Assembly (NCBI GenBank): GCA_025350945.1 | Contig: JANXWW010000291.1 | Coordinates: forward strand, 1-6,651 | Origin: Burkholderiales bacterium | Lineage (GTDB): Bacteria > Pseudomonadota > Gammaproteobacteria > Burkholderiales > Usitatibacteraceae | DNA length: 6,651 nt | Reading direction: 5' to 3' | Part shown: positions 6,102-6,651 of the stretch, one piece after another | Numbering within the stretch: position 1 is the first letter of the stretch | How the letters are laid out: the number at the start of each line of letters is the position of its first letter | The notes under the pieces: model-generated | What the model was told of the DNA's origin: nothing | Database searches by the model: none | The model's input: the letters and a program-made list of their open reading frames with translations, nothing else | Position numbers and translations under genes: made by a program

Positions 6102-6651
6102 TTAATCCACTCTCGATAGCGATAGCGACAAGCCCTTCGTCCGCTCAATCAAATCGCCGTAACCGCGCTCGATCCGGTTGATTGAGGTAATGGAAGTTTC
6201 ACCCGACGCCAACGCTGCCGCCATCACATACGCCAAGCCTGCGCGAAGATCGGGCACATTTAACGTCAAGCCATCCGAATGCAGCGGTGTGGGCCCTTGA
6301 ATAATCGCGCTGTGCGGGAAATCGCGGCCGCGAAATCGGCAGGCAACCGAGCCTAAACAATGCGTTTCAATTTGCGTTTTAGCACCCAGCGCTGACAACG
6401 CGTTCAAATAATCAAAGCGCCGCTCGTAAACCGTTTCATGAATGATCGAGGTGCCGGTCGCTTGCGTCAACATGACCGCAAACGGCTGCTGCCAATCGGT
6501 CGCAAAGCCAGGAAATACGTCGGTCTCCAGCACGGTACTTTTCAGTTTGTGACGACGGAAAAATTTGATCGATTTCGCACCTTCAATCGACACGCCGCCG
6601 CCGACACTATTGAACGGACCGAAGAAATTAATCAAGGTCGATGGATCAATC
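6102..6651 (-). CDS. MurA-family enolpyruvyl transferase, divergent type (N-terminus beyond window)
   Basis: The C-terminal 182 residues of an EPSP-synthase-fold protein; the frame stays open to the window edge, so an internal TTG at 6635 is not the start. MurA transfers enolpyruvate from PEP to UDP-N-acetylglucosamine, the first committed cytosolic step of peptidoglycan synthesis. Numbering from the first visible residue, conserved landmarks are the PGFATDWQQPF segment (47-57, Asp52 equivalent to the E. coli Asp305 general base), IIHETVYERRFDYLNALSALGA (69-90), PDLRAG (133-138, Arg136 equivalent to Arg371) and INRIERGYGDL (157-167, Arg162 equivalent to Arg397). The stretch before PDLRAG is clearly longer than in E. 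coli MurA, and the end reads KGLSLSLSRVD instead of the usual LRALGA-type ending. The catalytic Cys/Asp115 region lies outside the window. It may be a second, non-housekeeping MurA or a related enzyme. Confidence 0.85.
   Translation of the reverse strand, partial: IDPSTLINFFGPFNSVGGGVSIEGAKSIKFFRRHKLKSTVLETDVFPGFATDWQQPFAVMLTQATGTSIIHETVYERRFDYLNALSALGAKTQIETHCLGSVACRFRGRDFPHSAIIQGPTPLHSDGLTLNVPDLRAGLAYVMAAALASGETSITSINRIERGYGDLIERTKGLSLSLSRVD

Noticed and set aside
6112..6127. Short GCGATA tandem repeat
   Set aside because: It simply encodes the Leu-Ser repeats at the end of the MurA-type protein and is too short to count as a repeat element.

Overview
The window looks like a chromosomal segment of a beta- or gammaproteobacterium. 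The evidence is a Tat-exported high-potential iron-sulfur protein, an RpoE-type ECF sigma factor paired with an RseA-like anti-sigma, a TelA/XpaC pair and a MurA-type enzyme. Base composition is near balanced. I see no transposase, integrase, tRNA, rRNA or CRISPR array. The assignment to a class is inference.

Positions 1-4277 hold a four-gene operon on the minus strand. In transcription order it encodes: a membrane-anchored substrate-binding-like protein (4277-3117); a lipoprotein that fuses a substrate-binding-like domain to a von Willebrand A (VWA) domain with an intact MIDAS (3107-1416); a small XpaC-like membrane protein (1403-720); and a TelA/YaaN-family protein cut off by the window edge (692-1). 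Gaps are 9, 12 and 27 nt, so co-expression is likely. There is no ABC permease or ATPase. The layout suggests a sensing or stress-response module with two envelope binding proteins, an inner-membrane protein and a cytosolic TelA, rather than an importer.

Positions 4278-4744 (467 nt) are non-coding and lie between divergent operons. The part next to the minus operon has only weak promoter signals. The plus-strand part has a strong sigma-70-like promoter (4446-4475), then several hairpins ending in a short T run at 4652, which may be a small RNA or a long structured leader. An ECF-type promoter candidate (4669-4696) lies just upstream of the next operon.

Positions 4745-6100 hold a plus-strand operon: HiPIP, ECF sigma factor (TTG start) and a short anti-sigma that overlaps the sigma stop codon by ATGA. 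The anti-sigma resembles the N-terminal sigma-binding part of RseA but has no membrane segment. A possible autoregulated ECF promoter in front of a periplasmic electron carrier suggests a redox or envelope-stress circuit.

Positions 6102-6651 hold the C-terminal part of a divergent MurA-family enzyme on the minus strand. It converges on the anti-sigma gene with one base between the two stop codons.
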